This document shows, piece by piece, positions 25,657 to 33,774 of a DNA stretch of 64,000 nucleotides (its first letter is position 1; every line of letters starts with the position of its first letter). Location of the stretch: positions 62,001 to 126,000 of the forward strand of contig NZ_SLXO01000007.1 in NCBI RefSeq assembly GCF_004341375.1, given 5' to 3'. The translations under genes were made by a program, and so were the position numbers. This DNA comes from Rhodothalassium salexigens DSM 2132 (GTDB taxonomy: Bacteria > Pseudomonadota > Alphaproteobacteria > Sphingomonadales > Rhodothalassiaceae). Under the pieces are notes generated by a model. That model was not told where the DNA came from. It saw only the letters and a list, made by a program, of their open reading frames with translations, and searched no databases.

Positions 25657-26074
25657 CCGATACCGCACGCCCAAGGTGACCCCCCTGCACTATGCCGACG
25701 CCGCGCGCGGCGTGCGCCACGTGTTCGTGCGCGACTTCCGAACCGACGCCAGCATCGGCGTGTTCGCCCACGAACAAAACAACCCCCAGCCGATCTCGAT
25801 CAGCGTCGACCTGTCGGTGGAGGAAACCGACGATCCCGGCGACCGGCTCGAAAACGTGGTCTGCTACAACAAGGTGGTCGAAGGCATCCGCACGATCCTG
25901 GCCGCCGGGCATATCAATCTGGTGGAGACCCTGGCCGACCGGATCGCGCAACTGTGCCTGGCCGACCACCGGGTACAGACGGCGCGCGTACGGATAGAAA
26001 AACTCCAGGTTGTCGAGGACGCCGCGGGCGTGGGAGTCGAGATCGAACGTCACAAATCCCCGGTAAAGAATTGA
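25649..26074 (+). CDS. folB: Dihydroneopterin aldolase
   Basis: 141 residues; makes 6-hydroxymethyl-dihydropterin from dihydroneopterin in folate synthesis. Seen: VFVRDFRTDASIGVFAHEQN (the FolB opening with the catalytic-region Glu), PISISVDLSVEE, VVCYNKVVEGIRTIL, HINLVETLADRIAQLCL (substrate-binding Glu in VETLA) and a C-terminal VRIEKLQVVEDAAGVGVEIE. The start at 25649 has a GGAG 7 bases before it and overlaps the preceding SDR by 8 bp. No folK or folP is adjacent in this window. No convincing terminator follows; a weak TAGG/CCTA stem before T6 lies at 26231-26251. Confidence 0.92.
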   Translation: MPDRYRTPKVTPLHYADAARGVRHVFVRDFRTDASIGVFAHEQNNPQPISISVDLSVEETDDPGDRLENVVCYNKVVEGIRTILAAGHINLVETLADRIAQLCLADHRVQTARVRIEKLQVVEDAAGVGVEIERHKSPVKN

Positions 26075-26404
26075 CGGCACGCAATCTTTCCTTTCTCCCC
26101 CGCGCCGGGGAACGAAGTTTTACACAGCCAGAGTCGGTGGCCGACCACCCCCGACCGGCCGAGGATTTGCAACTCCCGATCAAGGCCGAAAAGCCATTGA
26201 CATTGCATCACTGCAATAAAATCAACGCGTTAGGTGTTTTGCCTATTTTTTGGGCAAGGCGGTACGACGCCATGGTTACCGCCGTATTACATCTTGTACA
26301 CAGGATTTTCCCACACACTTATCCACAACGAGCGGGGATAACTCCCGGCGGCATGATTCTGACCCCCGACGCCAGCGACGAGCGCGACGCAGAAGGCTGA
26401 AGCG
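26075..26404. other. 330-bp intergenic AT-rich island between folB and uvrC
   Basis: The stretch 26190-26330 is visibly the most AT-rich in the window. From left to right it holds: TTGACA (26197-26202), a 14-bp inverted repeat TTGCATCACTGCAA (26203-26216), TAAAAT (26217-26222), a T6 run (26246-26251), a 7-bp hairpin GGCGGTA/TACCGCC (26258-26264 and 26277-26283), and a DnaA-box cluster (26294-26341). Two GANTC sites flank it (near 26131 and 26353). No gene is supported in it; an open frame reaching 26400 lacks a start with a ribosome-binding site. Confidence 0.6.
26294..26341 (+). promoter_or_regulatory. DnaA-box cluster
   Basis: One perfect DnaA box TTATCCACA lies at 26319-26327. Within the same 48 bp are three 7-of-9 matches: TTGTACACA (26294-26302), TTTCCCACA (26307-26315) and, on the minus strand, TTATCCCCG (26333-26341). 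The boxes border an AT-rich tract on the left. This could be a DnaA-titration or regulatory site, or part of an origin; the perfect box is certain, the role is not. Confidence 0.5.
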
Positions 26405-28444
26405 ATGACCGGCCCGGACAAGCCATCGCCGCCTCGCCCACACGCGCCGGTTACCCGCAGCGCGGCACCGGCGGAGCGGTTCGCCGGCCCCGAGGCCGAC
26501 ACAACCTCCGACGCCAGCGGCACCTCAGGGAACGATCATGACGGCGGCTGCTTGAGTGCCCCGACCGGCCCGGCGCGCGCCGGCGCCGACCTGGCCGCCG
26601 GGATCGCCGCGATCAAGGCGGCGGTGAAGACCGCGCCCGGCGATCCGGGGGTCTATCGGATGCTCGACGCCAAGGGCGACGTGCTCTATGTGGGCAAGGC
26701 CAAGAGCATCGTGCGCCGGGTGACCAGCTACACCCAGCCCAACCGGCAGTCGAACCGCATCCTGCGCATGATCGCGCTGACCCGGTCGATGATCTTCGTC
26801 ACCACCCACACCGAGGCCGAGGCGCTGTTGCTGGAAAGCAACCTGATCAAGCGCCACCGCCCCCCTTTCAACGTGGTGCTGCGCGACGACAAGTCGTTTC
26901 CCTATATCCTGCTGCGCGAGGACCATGACTGGGCGCAGATCCGCAAGCACCGGGGACCGAAGCGCCACAAGGGCGTCTATTACGGCCCGTTCGCCAGCGC
27001 CGGCGCGGTCAACCGCACGCTCAACACGCTGCAAAAGGTGTTCCTGCTGCGCTCGTGCACCGACGCGGTGCTGGACAGCCGCACCCGGCCCTGTCTGCTC
27101 TACCAGATCAAGCGCTGTTCGGCGCCGTGCGTGGGCCGGATCGACGCGGCGGGCTATGCCGAGCTGGTGGCCGAGGCGCGCGCGTTTCTGGCCGGGCGCG
27201 AGACCAGGATCCAGAAGCAACTGGCCGAGCGCATGGAGGCGGCGGCCGAGGCGTTGGACTTCGAGACCGCGGCCATGTACCGCGACCGGCTGCGCGCGCT
27301 GACCACCGTGCAGGCGCGCCAGGCGGTCAATGCCGAGAATCTCGACGCCGCCGACGTGATCGCCCTGGCGGTCAAGGGCGGGCAGACCTGCATCCAGGTG
27401 TTTTTCTATCGCCAGGGTCAGAATTGGGGCAATCGCGCCTATTTCCCGCGCCACGAAAAGGGCGCCGAACCGGCCGAGGTGCTGTCGGCCTTCCTCGGCC
27501 AGTTCTATGACGACAAGGAGCCGCCGCAAACGCTGCTGCTGAGCCGCGAGCCCGAGGACGCCGCCTTGTTGCAGGAAGCGCTCAGCGTCCGCGCCGAACG
27601 CCGCGTCGCGCTGCATGTGCCCAAGCGCGGCGAGAAGCGCACGCTGGTCGACGACGCGCTGCGCAACGCCGAACAGGCGCTCGATCGGCGGCTGGCCGAG
27701 AGTGCCAGCCAAGCCCGGTTGCTCGACGGCGTCGCCGACGCCTTCGGCCTCGACGCGCCGCCCAAGCGGCTGGAGATCTACGACAACTCCCACACCGGCG
27801 GCACCAACGCCATCGGCGGCATGGTGGTGGCCGGGCCCGAGGGCTTCGAGAAGAACCAGTATCGCACCTTCAACATCAAATCGACCGAGCTGACGCCGGG
27901 CGACGACTTCGCGATGATGAAGGAGGTGCTGACCCGGCGGTTCTCGCGGCTGATGAAGGAAGACCCCGAGCGCGCCGGCGCCACCTGGCCCGACCTTCTG
28001 GTGATCGACGGCGGCAAGGGCCAACTCAGCGCCGTGATGGCGATCCTTGAAGACCTGGGCGTCGAGGATGTGGCGGTGGTCGCGGTATCCAAGGGCCCCG
28101 ACCGCCACGCCGGGCGCGAAGAGTTCCACCTGCCGGGCGCGGCCCAGCCGATCCGCTTCCGCGCCGGCGACCCGGTGCTTTATTATATGCAGCGCCTGCG
28201 CGACGAGGCGCACCGCTTCGCCATCGGCGGCCACCGCCAGCGCCGCGCCAAGGCGCTGGTCAAGAACCCGCTCGACGAGATCCCGGGCATCGGCGCCAAG
28301 CGCAAGAAGGCGCTGCTGCTGCATTTCGGCTCGGCCAAGGCGGTGGCGCAAGCGGGCGTGCGCGACCTGGCGGCGGTCGACGGCGTGTCGCACGCCCTCG
28401 CCCAGGCCATCTACGACCATTTTCACGAACGGGAGCGCCCGTGA
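26405..28444 (+). CDS. uvrC: UvrABC system protein C
   Basis: 679 residues; makes both incisions in nucleotide excision repair. The order is GIY-YIG nuclease (about 75-155: [20 protein letters not shown]), a Cys-rich connector ([20 protein letters not shown]), UVR domain (near 250: [18 protein letters not shown]), RNase H-like C-nuclease ([33 protein letters not shown]) and a C-terminal helix-hairpin-helix pair ([18 protein letters not shown]). Relative to typical UvrC (about 610 residues) there is a 60-residue low-complexity N-terminal extension, so translation could begin later; AGAAGG before the ATG at 26405 is only a fair ribosome-binding site. No alphaproteobacterial LexA site (GTTC-N7-GTTC) was seen upstream. 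The marR gene overlaps its stop. Confidence 0.95.
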   Translation: MTGPDKPSPPRPHAPVTRSAAPAERFAGPEADTTSDASGTSGNDHDGGCLSAPTGPARAGADLAAGIAAIKAAVKTAPGDPGVYRMLDAKGDVLYVGKAKSIVRRVTSYTQPNRQSNRILRMIALTRSMIFVTTHTEAEALLLESNLIKRHRPPFNVVLRDDKSFPYILLREDHDWAQIRKHRGPKRHKGVYYGPFASAGAVNRTLNTLQKVFLLRSCTDAVLDSRTRPCLLYQIKRCSAPCVGRIDAAGYAELVAEARAFLAGRETRIQKQLAERMEAAAEALDFETAAMYRDRLRALTTVQARQAVNAENLDAADVIALAVKGGQTCIQVFFYRQGQNWGNRAYFPRHEKGAEPAEVLSAFLGQFYDDKEPPQTLLLSREPEDAALLQEALSVRAERRVALHVPKRGEKRTLVDDALRNAEQALDRRLAESASQARLLDGVADAFGLDAPPKRLEIYDNSHTGGTNAIGGMVVAGPEGFEKNQYRTFNIKSTELTPGDDFAMMKEVLTRRFSRLMKEDPERAGATWPDLLVIDGGKGQLSAVMAILEDLGVEDVAVVAVSKGPDRHAGREEFHLPGAAQPIRFRAGDPVLYYMQRLRDEAHRFAIGGHRQRRAKALVKNPLDEIPGIGAKRKKALLLHFGSAKAVAQAGVRDLAAVDGVSHALAQAIYDHFHERERP

Positions 28445-28926
28445 TGGCGATCGACAGCCCGTTTGGCGGCCGGCCACGCCCCGCCCATGCCTCGCTATTC
28501 CTGCGCGACGACGCCTTGCGACGCGGCAGCGCCGGGGTGATCGACGCGGCGCGGCTGATCCTCGCCGACATGGACGCGGTGCTCGACGCCGAGGGGCTCA
28601 ACCGCAGCCACCGCGACGTGCTGGCACTGATCGCCGCCGACCCCGGGCTGTCCATGGGGGCGTTGCAGGCGCGCCTGCCGCTGTCGAAGCAGAATGTCCA
28701 CCGGCTGACCGCCACGCTGCTGGAGCGCGAGCTGATCCGCCAGGAAGCCGGCCGCGACGACCGCCGGCGCCGGCTGTTCTACCTGACCGAGGCCGGCGAG
28801 GCGCTCGACCGCCGGCTGTTCGACGCCGTGCGCGGCCGGGTCAAGCAAGCCTATCGCCAGGCTGGCCCCGAGGCGGTCAACGGCTTCTGGCTGGTGGTCG
28901 AGGCGCTGGCGGCGGGCGGTCGCTGA
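28444..28926 (+). CDS. MarR family transcriptional regulator
   Basis: 160 residues. A winged-helix core is visible: helix ALIAADPGLSMGALQARLPL, recognition helix SKQNVHRLTATLLERELIRQ, and wing GRDDRRRRLFYLTEAGEALD, flanked by N- and C-terminal dimer helices. The ATG at 28444 overlaps the uvrC stop as TGATG, and a GTG lies one codon earlier. MarR proteins are usually dimeric repressors that respond to small phenolic or stress ligands; the ligand and targets here are unknown. The coupling to uvrC could be accidental or point to a stress regulon. Confidence 0.9.
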   Translation: MAIDSPFGGRPRPAHASLFLRDDALRRGSAGVIDAARLILADMDAVLDAEGLNRSHRDVLALIAADPGLSMGALQARLPLSKQNVHRLTATLLERELIRQEAGRDDRRRRLFYLTEAGEALDRRLFDAVRGRVKQAYRQAGPEAVNGFWLVVEALAAGGR

Positions 28927-29135
28927 CACAAGCGACCCGGCGACCGGCCCGCACGGCACCGCGGTTCGGGCGCTTGAACAGCGAGGAGCACCATGGCCGA
29001 CCCCCGAACCGCCCGAGCGCCGGACGCCCGCTCATCCGGTGCCCCATCGCCGCTAACGCCGAACACAGTTGCCCCTGCCCCGGCCGCTTCGGCACGGCTC
29101 CCAAGGACGGACGGCAAAGGGGGGGGTGAGGCCGG

Positions 29136-29840
29136 TCAGGCCGGCGGCGCCTGGGGCGCCGGCGGCGGGGTCGGGCCCAAGCCGTCGGCGGGACCGTCGG
29201 CGGTAATGTCATCGGGCGGGGCCGCCGGCCCGGCGTCGGGCCCGGGCATGTCGTCGGCGGCGTCGCGGTTGAACGGCAGCCGCCGCGCCATCCGCTCGGC
29301 CCGGTCCAGGCGCTTGTCCAGTTCGGCCATGGTGTGGGCGAGATCGTCGCTGTCGTCCTTGAGCCAGGCTTCGACCACCGGCGCGTAGACCGTGGTCAGA
29401 AAGCCGGTGCGGCGCAGCGCGCCCGCAGGGCCGCCGGCGCCCGCACCGGCTTGGTCGAGCATCAGCGCGAGGGCGCGGTCCAGCTCCCAAGCCAGGGCGG
29501 CGCCCAGAAGCGGCGTGCGCAGGGCGGTCCAGCGCAGCCGGGCGATCGCCTCACGCCGCTCGGACAGGCGGTCGAGCCGCGCCATCACCAATTCGAACAG
29601 CTTCTCGCGCACCGTGTCTTCGGGCTCGAAGTCGCGCGCCGCCTCGAACGCGCTGTCATTGGCGGCGATCAGCCCGGCGACGATGCAGTCCACGGGGCCG
29701 GCGAACCCGGCGTGGAAGTGGCGCACATCGACGCCGGCCCGGCCGGCCACCGCCGGCGCGTCGACCGCCTCGAAGCCCTCCTCCACCACCAGGTCGAAGG
29801 CGGCGTCGATCAGGCGTTCGCGTATGCTGGTCTGGTCCAT
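29136..29840 (-). CDS. TetR family transcriptional regulator with Pro-rich tail
   Basis: 234 residues. The N-terminal helix-turn-helix is seen in IRERLIDAAFDLVVEEGFEA followed by APAVAGRAGVDVRHFHAGFA, close to the TetR pattern though the last helix deviates (usual Tyr replaced by His-Phe-His). The middle helices contain RLRWTALRTPLLGAALAWEL and WLKDDSDDLAHTMAELDKRL, resembling a group of alphaproteobacterial TetR/COQ9-like proteins. The last 45 residues are Pro/Asp/Ala-rich and disordered, unusual for TetR. It follows proC by 45 bp on the same strand. A role in quinone binding, as for COQ9, is possible but weakly supported. Confidence 0.75.
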   Translation of the reverse strand: MDQTSIRERLIDAAFDLVVEEGFEAVDAPAVAGRAGVDVRHFHAGFAGPVDCIVAGLIAANDSAFEAARDFEPEDTVREKLFELVMARLDRLSERREAIARLRWTALRTPLLGAALAWELDRALALMLDQAGAGAGGPAGALRRTGFLTTVYAPVVEAWLKDDSDDLAHTMAELDKRLDRAERMARRLPFNRDAADDMPGPDAGPAAPPDDITADGPADGLGPTPPPAPQAPPA

Positions 29841-29885
29841 GGTCTGGCTGTCTCCCGGCCCGGTGATGATGGTTCAGCGCGCCGG

Positions 29886-30794
29886 TCAATCGGCGCTCGG
29901 ACGCGCGGGCGCGGTCTCGCGTCCCAGCGCCCGGCTGCGCGCGGTGGCGGCGTGCACGGTCTCGGCCATCAGTGTGGTCAACCCAGCCGGTCGCATCAAG
30001 ACGTCAAGACCCGCCTGCGTTGTTCCGCCCGGGCTGGTGACCGCCTGGCGCAGCGCCGCCGCGTCGCGATCGTCGGCGTCGAGCAGCGCGCCGGCGCCGG
30101 CCACCGTGGCGCGCGCCAGCGCCCGCGCGGTCGCCTCCGGCAGGCCCTCGGCCACGCCCGCCGCCGCCAACGCTTCCACCAGGTGGAACACATAGGCCGG
30201 GCCGCTGCCGGCAAGCGCGGTCGCCGCGTCCATCTGCTCCTCGGCCGCCAGCACCACCACCGAGCCCAGAACGCCGAGCAGCGTCCGCGCCCGGTCGAGC
30301 CACGGCGCGCCGGCGGCGTTGGCGACCATCGACGTCACCCCCCGGCCGATCGCCGCCGGGGTGTTGGGCATGGCCCGGATCAACGGCCGGTCGCCCAAGG
30401 CCGCCGCCAGGCCGGCCAGCGGCACGCCGGCCAGCACCGAGATCACCGGCACGCGCGCGTCGAGCGCAGCGGCCAGGTCGGGCCCCAGACCGGCCAGTTG
30501 TTGCGGCTTGACCGCCAGCACCACCAGGCTCGGCCGCTGCCCGGCCAAGGCGGCGGCCCCGGCGAGCACCGGCACCCCCGCCAGGGCCTCGCCGGCGCCG
30601 CCAGCCGAAAGTGCGTCGCCAGCCGAAGATGCGCCGCCAGCCGAAGCTGCCCCCGGCGACGCTGGTCGCGTGACCACGCGCACCGCCCGGTCGGCCAAGC
30701 CCGCCTGCCGCCAGCCGGCCAGCATGGCACCGCCCATGCGCCCGCAGCCGACCAGCGCCAGCGGCCGCTCGGGCGTGATCAGATCCTCCAACAT
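29886..30794 (-). CDS. proC: Pyrroline-5-carboxylate reductase
   Basis: 302 residues; NAD(P)H-dependent last step of proline synthesis. Seen: the Rossmann motif ALVGCGRMGGAMLAGW, VVLAVKPQQLAGLGPDL, VISVLAGVPL, RAMPNTPAAIGRGVT, ALAGSGPAYVFHLVEALAAA and the C-terminal signature AVTSPGGTTQAGLDVL. The start at 30794 (MLEDLITPERPLALVG) has GGGAG before it; 45 upstream codons are rejected because they cross a terminator hairpin. An insertion of three six-residue repeats (consensus x-S-A-G-G-A) lies after the second beta strand and makes the protein about 25 residues longer than usual. A strong intrinsic terminator lies 55-87 bp upstream on the same strand. Confidence 0.93.
   Translation of the reverse strand: MLEDLITPERPLALVGCGRMGGAMLAGWRQAGLADRAVRVVTRPASPGAASAGGASSAGDALSAGGAGEALAGVPVLAGAAALAGQRPSLVVLAVKPQQLAGLGPDLAAALDARVPVISVLAGVPLAGLAAALGDRPLIRAMPNTPAAIGRGVTSMVANAAGAPWLDRARTLLGVLGSVVVLAAEEQMDAATALAGSGPAYVFHLVEALAAAGVAEGLPEATARALARATVAGAGALLDADDRDAAALRQAVTSPGGTTQAGLDVLMRPAGLTTLMAETVHAATARSRALGRETAPARPSAD
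30600..30653 (-). repeat. Three tandem 18-bp repeats inside proC
   Basis: On the plus strand the units are 30600-30617, 30618-30635 and 30636-30653, each beginning GCCAGCCGAA. They encode A-S-A-G-G-A, S-S-A-G-D-A and L-S-A-G-G-A in proC. In-frame unit length means copy changes would not break the gene. They lie in a loop of the NAD(P)H domain. Confidence 0.9.
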
Positions 30795-31142
30795 CGCGCA
30801 TATCTCCCTGGCACGCCTTGACGCGCCCGTTAGAGCAGAGACGAGGGCAAAAAAAAAGGCGGGCCTCGGTGAGGCCCGCCAGTCAACATAGGGAGGTTCA
30901 TGCGTCTCAAAACTCAGCACCGGGACCACTGAGAGGGGAGGGAGGGAGGGTCGCCCCGGCGCTTAGTCGCGAACGTCAAAAGGAGAACGCTGCGACGCAC
31001 AATGATCGTGTACGCCCCTCAGCCCCCCCACGCAACAACAGTCAACGGGTAGCTGCCCTGCACTGAATGCATAGCTAAACGGCTCTGGCCTGATTCAGGT
31101 CAATGCGGCTAAAGTCCCGCTCCACAACTGGAAGCTAGGGGA
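30795..31142. other. 348-bp divergent intergenic region, proC / DASS transporter
   Basis: It contains the minus-strand terminator at 30849-30880, a purine-rich tract (30930-30950), and a CCTGA-T-TCAGG palindrome at about 31090-31100 ahead of the transporter. Candidate short frames on the minus strand (17 codons from 31072; 23 codons from 30901 crossing the hairpin) lack good ribosome-binding sites. On the plus strand a ten-codon frame at 30900-30932 follows a GGGAGG. No convincing promoter pair was found on either strand. A small RNA or leader ending at the terminator is the simplest reading. Confidence 0.45.
30849..30880 (-). terminator. Intrinsic terminator in the proC leader
   Basis: On the minus strand a perfect 10-bp stem, GGCGGGCCTC with GAGGCCCGCC (30858-30867 and 30871-30880), has a 3-base loop and runs into nine Ts (30857 down to 30849). 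It ends 55 bp before the proC ATG. No minus-strand gene lies between it and the divergent transporter at 31143, so it must end either a short untranslated transcript or a proC leader (attenuation). Confidence 0.88.
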
Positions 31143-32684
31143 ATGCCTGCGATGACCAAGGGGGAGGATCGGGCCGGCGGCGGCTCGCCATTGCCGTCGT
31201 CCGAGAGCCGCCAGCCCGACCGCACCGAGACCGCGCCACCGCCGCGCCGTGCCGGCTATCAGCGGGTCGGGTTGTGGCTGGGGCCGCTCTTGGCCGGTTT
31301 GGTGTTGGCGAGTCCGTCCCCCGCGGGGCTGTCGGACGCCGGCTGGACGGTGGTCGCCATCGCCGCCTTGATGGCCAGTTGGTGGGCGACCGAGGCGATC
31401 CCGGTGCCGGCCACGTCGCTGATCCCTTTGATCGCCTTTCCGATGACCGGCGTCCTGTCGGCGACCGATGCCGCCGCGCCGTTTGCGCATCCGGTGATCT
31501 TTCTGCTCATGGGCGGCTTCATCATGGCCATGGGCATGGAGCGTTGGGGCCTGCACACGCGCATCGCGCTGCACGTGGTGATGGCCTTCGGGCGCAGCCC
31601 CAACGGGTTGATCCTGGGCTTTATGGTCGCCGCCGCCCTGTTGTCCATGTGGATTTCCAACACCGCGACCACGCTGATGATGATCCCGATCGCGCTCAGC
31701 GTCGCCGAAACGGTGCTCGGCCGCGACCGGTTGCACGACCACCGGTTCACCTTGTGCCTGCTGCTCGGCGTCGCCTGGGCGGCGTCGATCGGCGGGCTTG
31801 GCACCATAATCGGCACGCCGCCCAACGCCTTCGTGGTCAGTTTCGTGGCCAATGAGACCGGCCGGCAGATCGCCTTCATCGAATGGATGGCGTTCGGCGT
31901 GCCGGTGGTCGCCGCCCTGGTGCCCGCCGCCTGGCTGGTCTTGACCCGGCTGACCTACCGCTTCGACACGGGTTCGGTCGCCGGCGGGCGCGAGGCGGTG
32001 CGCGACCGGCTGGCGGCCCTCGGCGCCATCACCCGGCCCGAGCAGCGCACCGCGGCGGTGTTCGTGGTGGTCGCCAATCTGTGGCTGTGGCTGTTGCTGC
32101 TGAAGAAACTGCCGGGGCTTGAAAACCTGTCCAACATGGTGATCGCGATCCTCGGCGCGCTGGCCATGTTCCTGATCCCGGCGGGCGACCGCAGCCGGCC
32201 CGACGAACGCCTGCTGGACTGGCAGAGTGCGGCGCGCCTGCCCTGGGGCGTGCTGCTGCTGTTCGGCGGCGGGTTGAGCCTGGCCGCCGCCATCAAGGCG
32301 ACCGGACTGTCGGTCTGGGTCGGCGCTGGCCTGGCCGACTTGGCAGTGCTGCCGCTGCTTGTGGTGGTGGTGGCCGTGGTGGCGTTGATCATCTTCCTGA
32401 CCGAGATGACCTCGAACACCGCCACCGTGGCGGCGGTGGTGCCGATCCTGGGCGCCATGGCCGCCGCCGGCGGCTTCGATCCGCTCTACCTGGCGGCCCC
32501 GGCGGCCATGGCGGGCTCGGCGGCGTTCATGCTGCCGGTGGCCACCGCGCCCAACGCGATCATCTTCGCGTCGGGCCATGTGAGCATCCCGCAGATGGTG
32601 CGCGCGGGGTTCCGGCTCAACCTGATCGGCATCGTGTTGATCGCAGGGCTGTGCACGGCGCTGGTGCCGCTGATCTTCGGCTAA
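31143..32684 (+). CDS. DASS family (SLC13-type) Na+/carboxylate symporter
   Basis: 513 residues with about 11 TM helices. The two Ser-Asn-Thr motifs that line the Na+ and substrate site are seen: MWISNTATTLMMIPIALSVA and EMTSNTATVAAVVPIL, along with GTIIGTPPNAFVVSF and AFMLPVATAPNAIIFASG. These identify the divalent anion:Na+ symporter family (VcINDY/SdcS-like), which imports C4-dicarboxylates or citrate. A 40-residue charged N-terminus precedes the first helix. AGGGG stands 5 bases before the ATG at 31143; MTKGED at 31152 is the alternative start. No linked regulator or dctA-type two-component system is present. Confidence 0.93.
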   Translation: MPAMTKGEDRAGGGSPLPSSESRQPDRTETAPPPRRAGYQRVGLWLGPLLAGLVLASPSPAGLSDAGWTVVAIAALMASWWATEAIPVPATSLIPLIAFPMTGVLSATDAAAPFAHPVIFLLMGGFIMAMGMERWGLHTRIALHVVMAFGRSPNGLILGFMVAAALLSMWISNTATTLMMIPIALSVAETVLGRDRLHDHRFTLCLLLGVAWAASIGGLGTIIGTPPNAFVVSFVANETGRQIAFIEWMAFGVPVVAALVPAAWLVLTRLTYRFDTGSVAGGREAVRDRLAALGAITRPEQRTAAVFVVVANLWLWLLLLKKLPGLENLSNMVIAILGALAMFLIPAGDRSRPDERLLDWQSAARLPWGVLLLFGGGLSLAAAIKATGLSVWVGAGLADLAVLPLLVVVVAVVALIIFLTEMTSNTATVAAVVPILGAMAAAGGFDPLYLAAPAAMAGSAAFMLPVATAPNAIIFASGHVSIPQMVRAGFRLNLIGIVLIAGLCTALVPLIFG

Positions 32685-32739
32685 GCCCCACCAGATCGGC
32701 GCTGTGGCTGAGCCCCACGGCGCTGGCGGCCGACGGCGC

Positions 32740-32952
32740 TCAGCCGGGCGCGGTTTCCAGCGCCTCGATCCGCGCTTCATGGTCGGCGGTGACCCCGGCG
32801 ACCATATTGAGCACCAGCGTGTTACCATCGACCCGCAACCGCAGGTCGGCGATTTCCTCGCGCAGACTGCTGATATCCTTTCGCATGTCCTCCAGGGTCT
32901 CACGAATCTCCTGAAGCAATCTCAGCGTGTGATTTTCCGGTTCGTCCGCCAT
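32740..32952 (-). CDS. Small coiled-coil protein, function unknown
   Basis: 70 residues: MADEPENHTLRLLQEIRETL, then heptad-patterned EDMRKDISSLREEIADLRLR, and a short C-terminal helix (VTADHEARIEALE). The heptads predict a dimeric or trimeric coiled coil. Similar short proteins opening with 'ENhTLrLLqEIR' occur widely in alphaproteobacteria without a known role, sometimes beside toxin genes; no toxin is adjacent here. GAGGG precedes the ATG. It converges with the DASS transporter. Confidence 0.78.
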   Translation of the reverse strand: MADEPENHTLRLLQEIRETLEDMRKDISSLREEIADLRLRVDGNTLVLNMVAGVTADHEARIEALETAPG

Positions 32953-33107
32953 ATCGACCCTCGGGTTTTCAGGGACCCTCGTCTCCCCTTAGAAGGTCGG
33001 CGGCGACCAAGCGAAAGTCAAGCCGGCCGCACCGCATTGCCCGGGCAGACCGACCCCGCCGCCGCCCAGGCGGCAAGGCCGGCCCGCAGCCGTCGGCTAC
33101 CGCCGGC

Positions 33108-33602
33108 TTATTCGGGCAGGATCACCCGGTCGATCACGTGGATCACGCCGTTCGAGGTCTCGATATCGGCCATGACCACCCGGGCGCCGTCAACGGTGAC
33201 GCCGTCGGTGCCGTCGACGTCCACCTTGCCGCCCTGGACCGTCGCGACGTCGAGCGTCTTGCCGGCCAGATCGCCGGCCATCACCTTGCCCGGCACCACA
33301 TGATAGGTGAGGATGGCGGTCAGCTTGGCCTTGTTTTCGGGCTTCAACAGGCTGTCGAGCGTGCCCTCGGGCAGGGCGGCAAACGCCGCGTCGGTGGGCG
33401 CGAACACCGTATAGGGGCCGTCCCCCTTCAGGGTATCCACCAGCCCGGCCGCCTTGACCGCGGCGACCAGCGTATTGAAATCGTCCGCCTGGACCGCCGT
33501 GTCGACAATGTCGGGCTTGGTCTCGCCCTTCATGTGGTGGCTGGCCTGGGCGGCAAACGGCACCGCCACCGCAAAAATCGCTGCAATAATCGCTTGACGC
33601 AT
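33108..33602 (-). CDS. Secreted fasciclin (FAS1) domain protein
   Basis: 164 residues. A signal peptide ([20 protein letters not shown]) is followed by one complete FAS1 domain: [55 protein letters not shown] and the terminal [16 protein letters not shown]1 proteins act in cell adhesion or matrix interactions; in bacteria single-domain secreted forms are common and of unknown partner. An AGGGAG site decides the ATG at 33602 over one nine codons earlier. It stands alone. Confidence 0.93.
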   Translation of the reverse strand: MRQAIIAAIFAVAVPFAAQASHHMKGETKPDIVDTAVQADDFNTLVAAVKAAGLVDTLKGDGPYTVFAPTDAAFAALPEGTLDSLLKPENKAKLTAILTYHVVPGKVMAGDLAGKTLDVATVQGGKVDVDGTDGVTVDGARVVMADIETSNGVIHVIDRVILPE

Positions 33603-33774
33603 CGGGTCGCTCCCTGATGTTGGGATCAATTGAAGCCATCGCCTCTCGCGATAGCACCCCTGGATACGGCCAAGCCGCGACGGCTGGTCCTGCGGCGTAT
33701 CGCACCATCGGCACGGCTGGTCTCAAAGCCGTGCCGGATCTGTGCGATATCGCCGCAGGGTTGTGGTGTTGAGG

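Noticed and set aside
25954-26400. 148-codon plus-strand frame spanning the folB end and the AT-rich gap
   Set aside because: It begins inside folB in another frame, has no ribosome-binding site and its composition changes abruptly at the gap.
30900-30932. Ten-codon plus-strand ORF after GGGAGG
   Set aside because: It is too short to judge, lies next to the minus-strand terminator, and the purine-rich context makes a chance SD likely.
31019-31072. 17-residue minus-strand ORF as a proC leader peptide
   Set aside because: No ribosome-binding site, no run of proline codons, and no visible alternative pairing with the terminator.
31141-31142. A candidate sigma-70 promoter just before the DASS transporter (TAAAGT near 31110)
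   Set aside because: No -35 element at acceptable spacing could be found.
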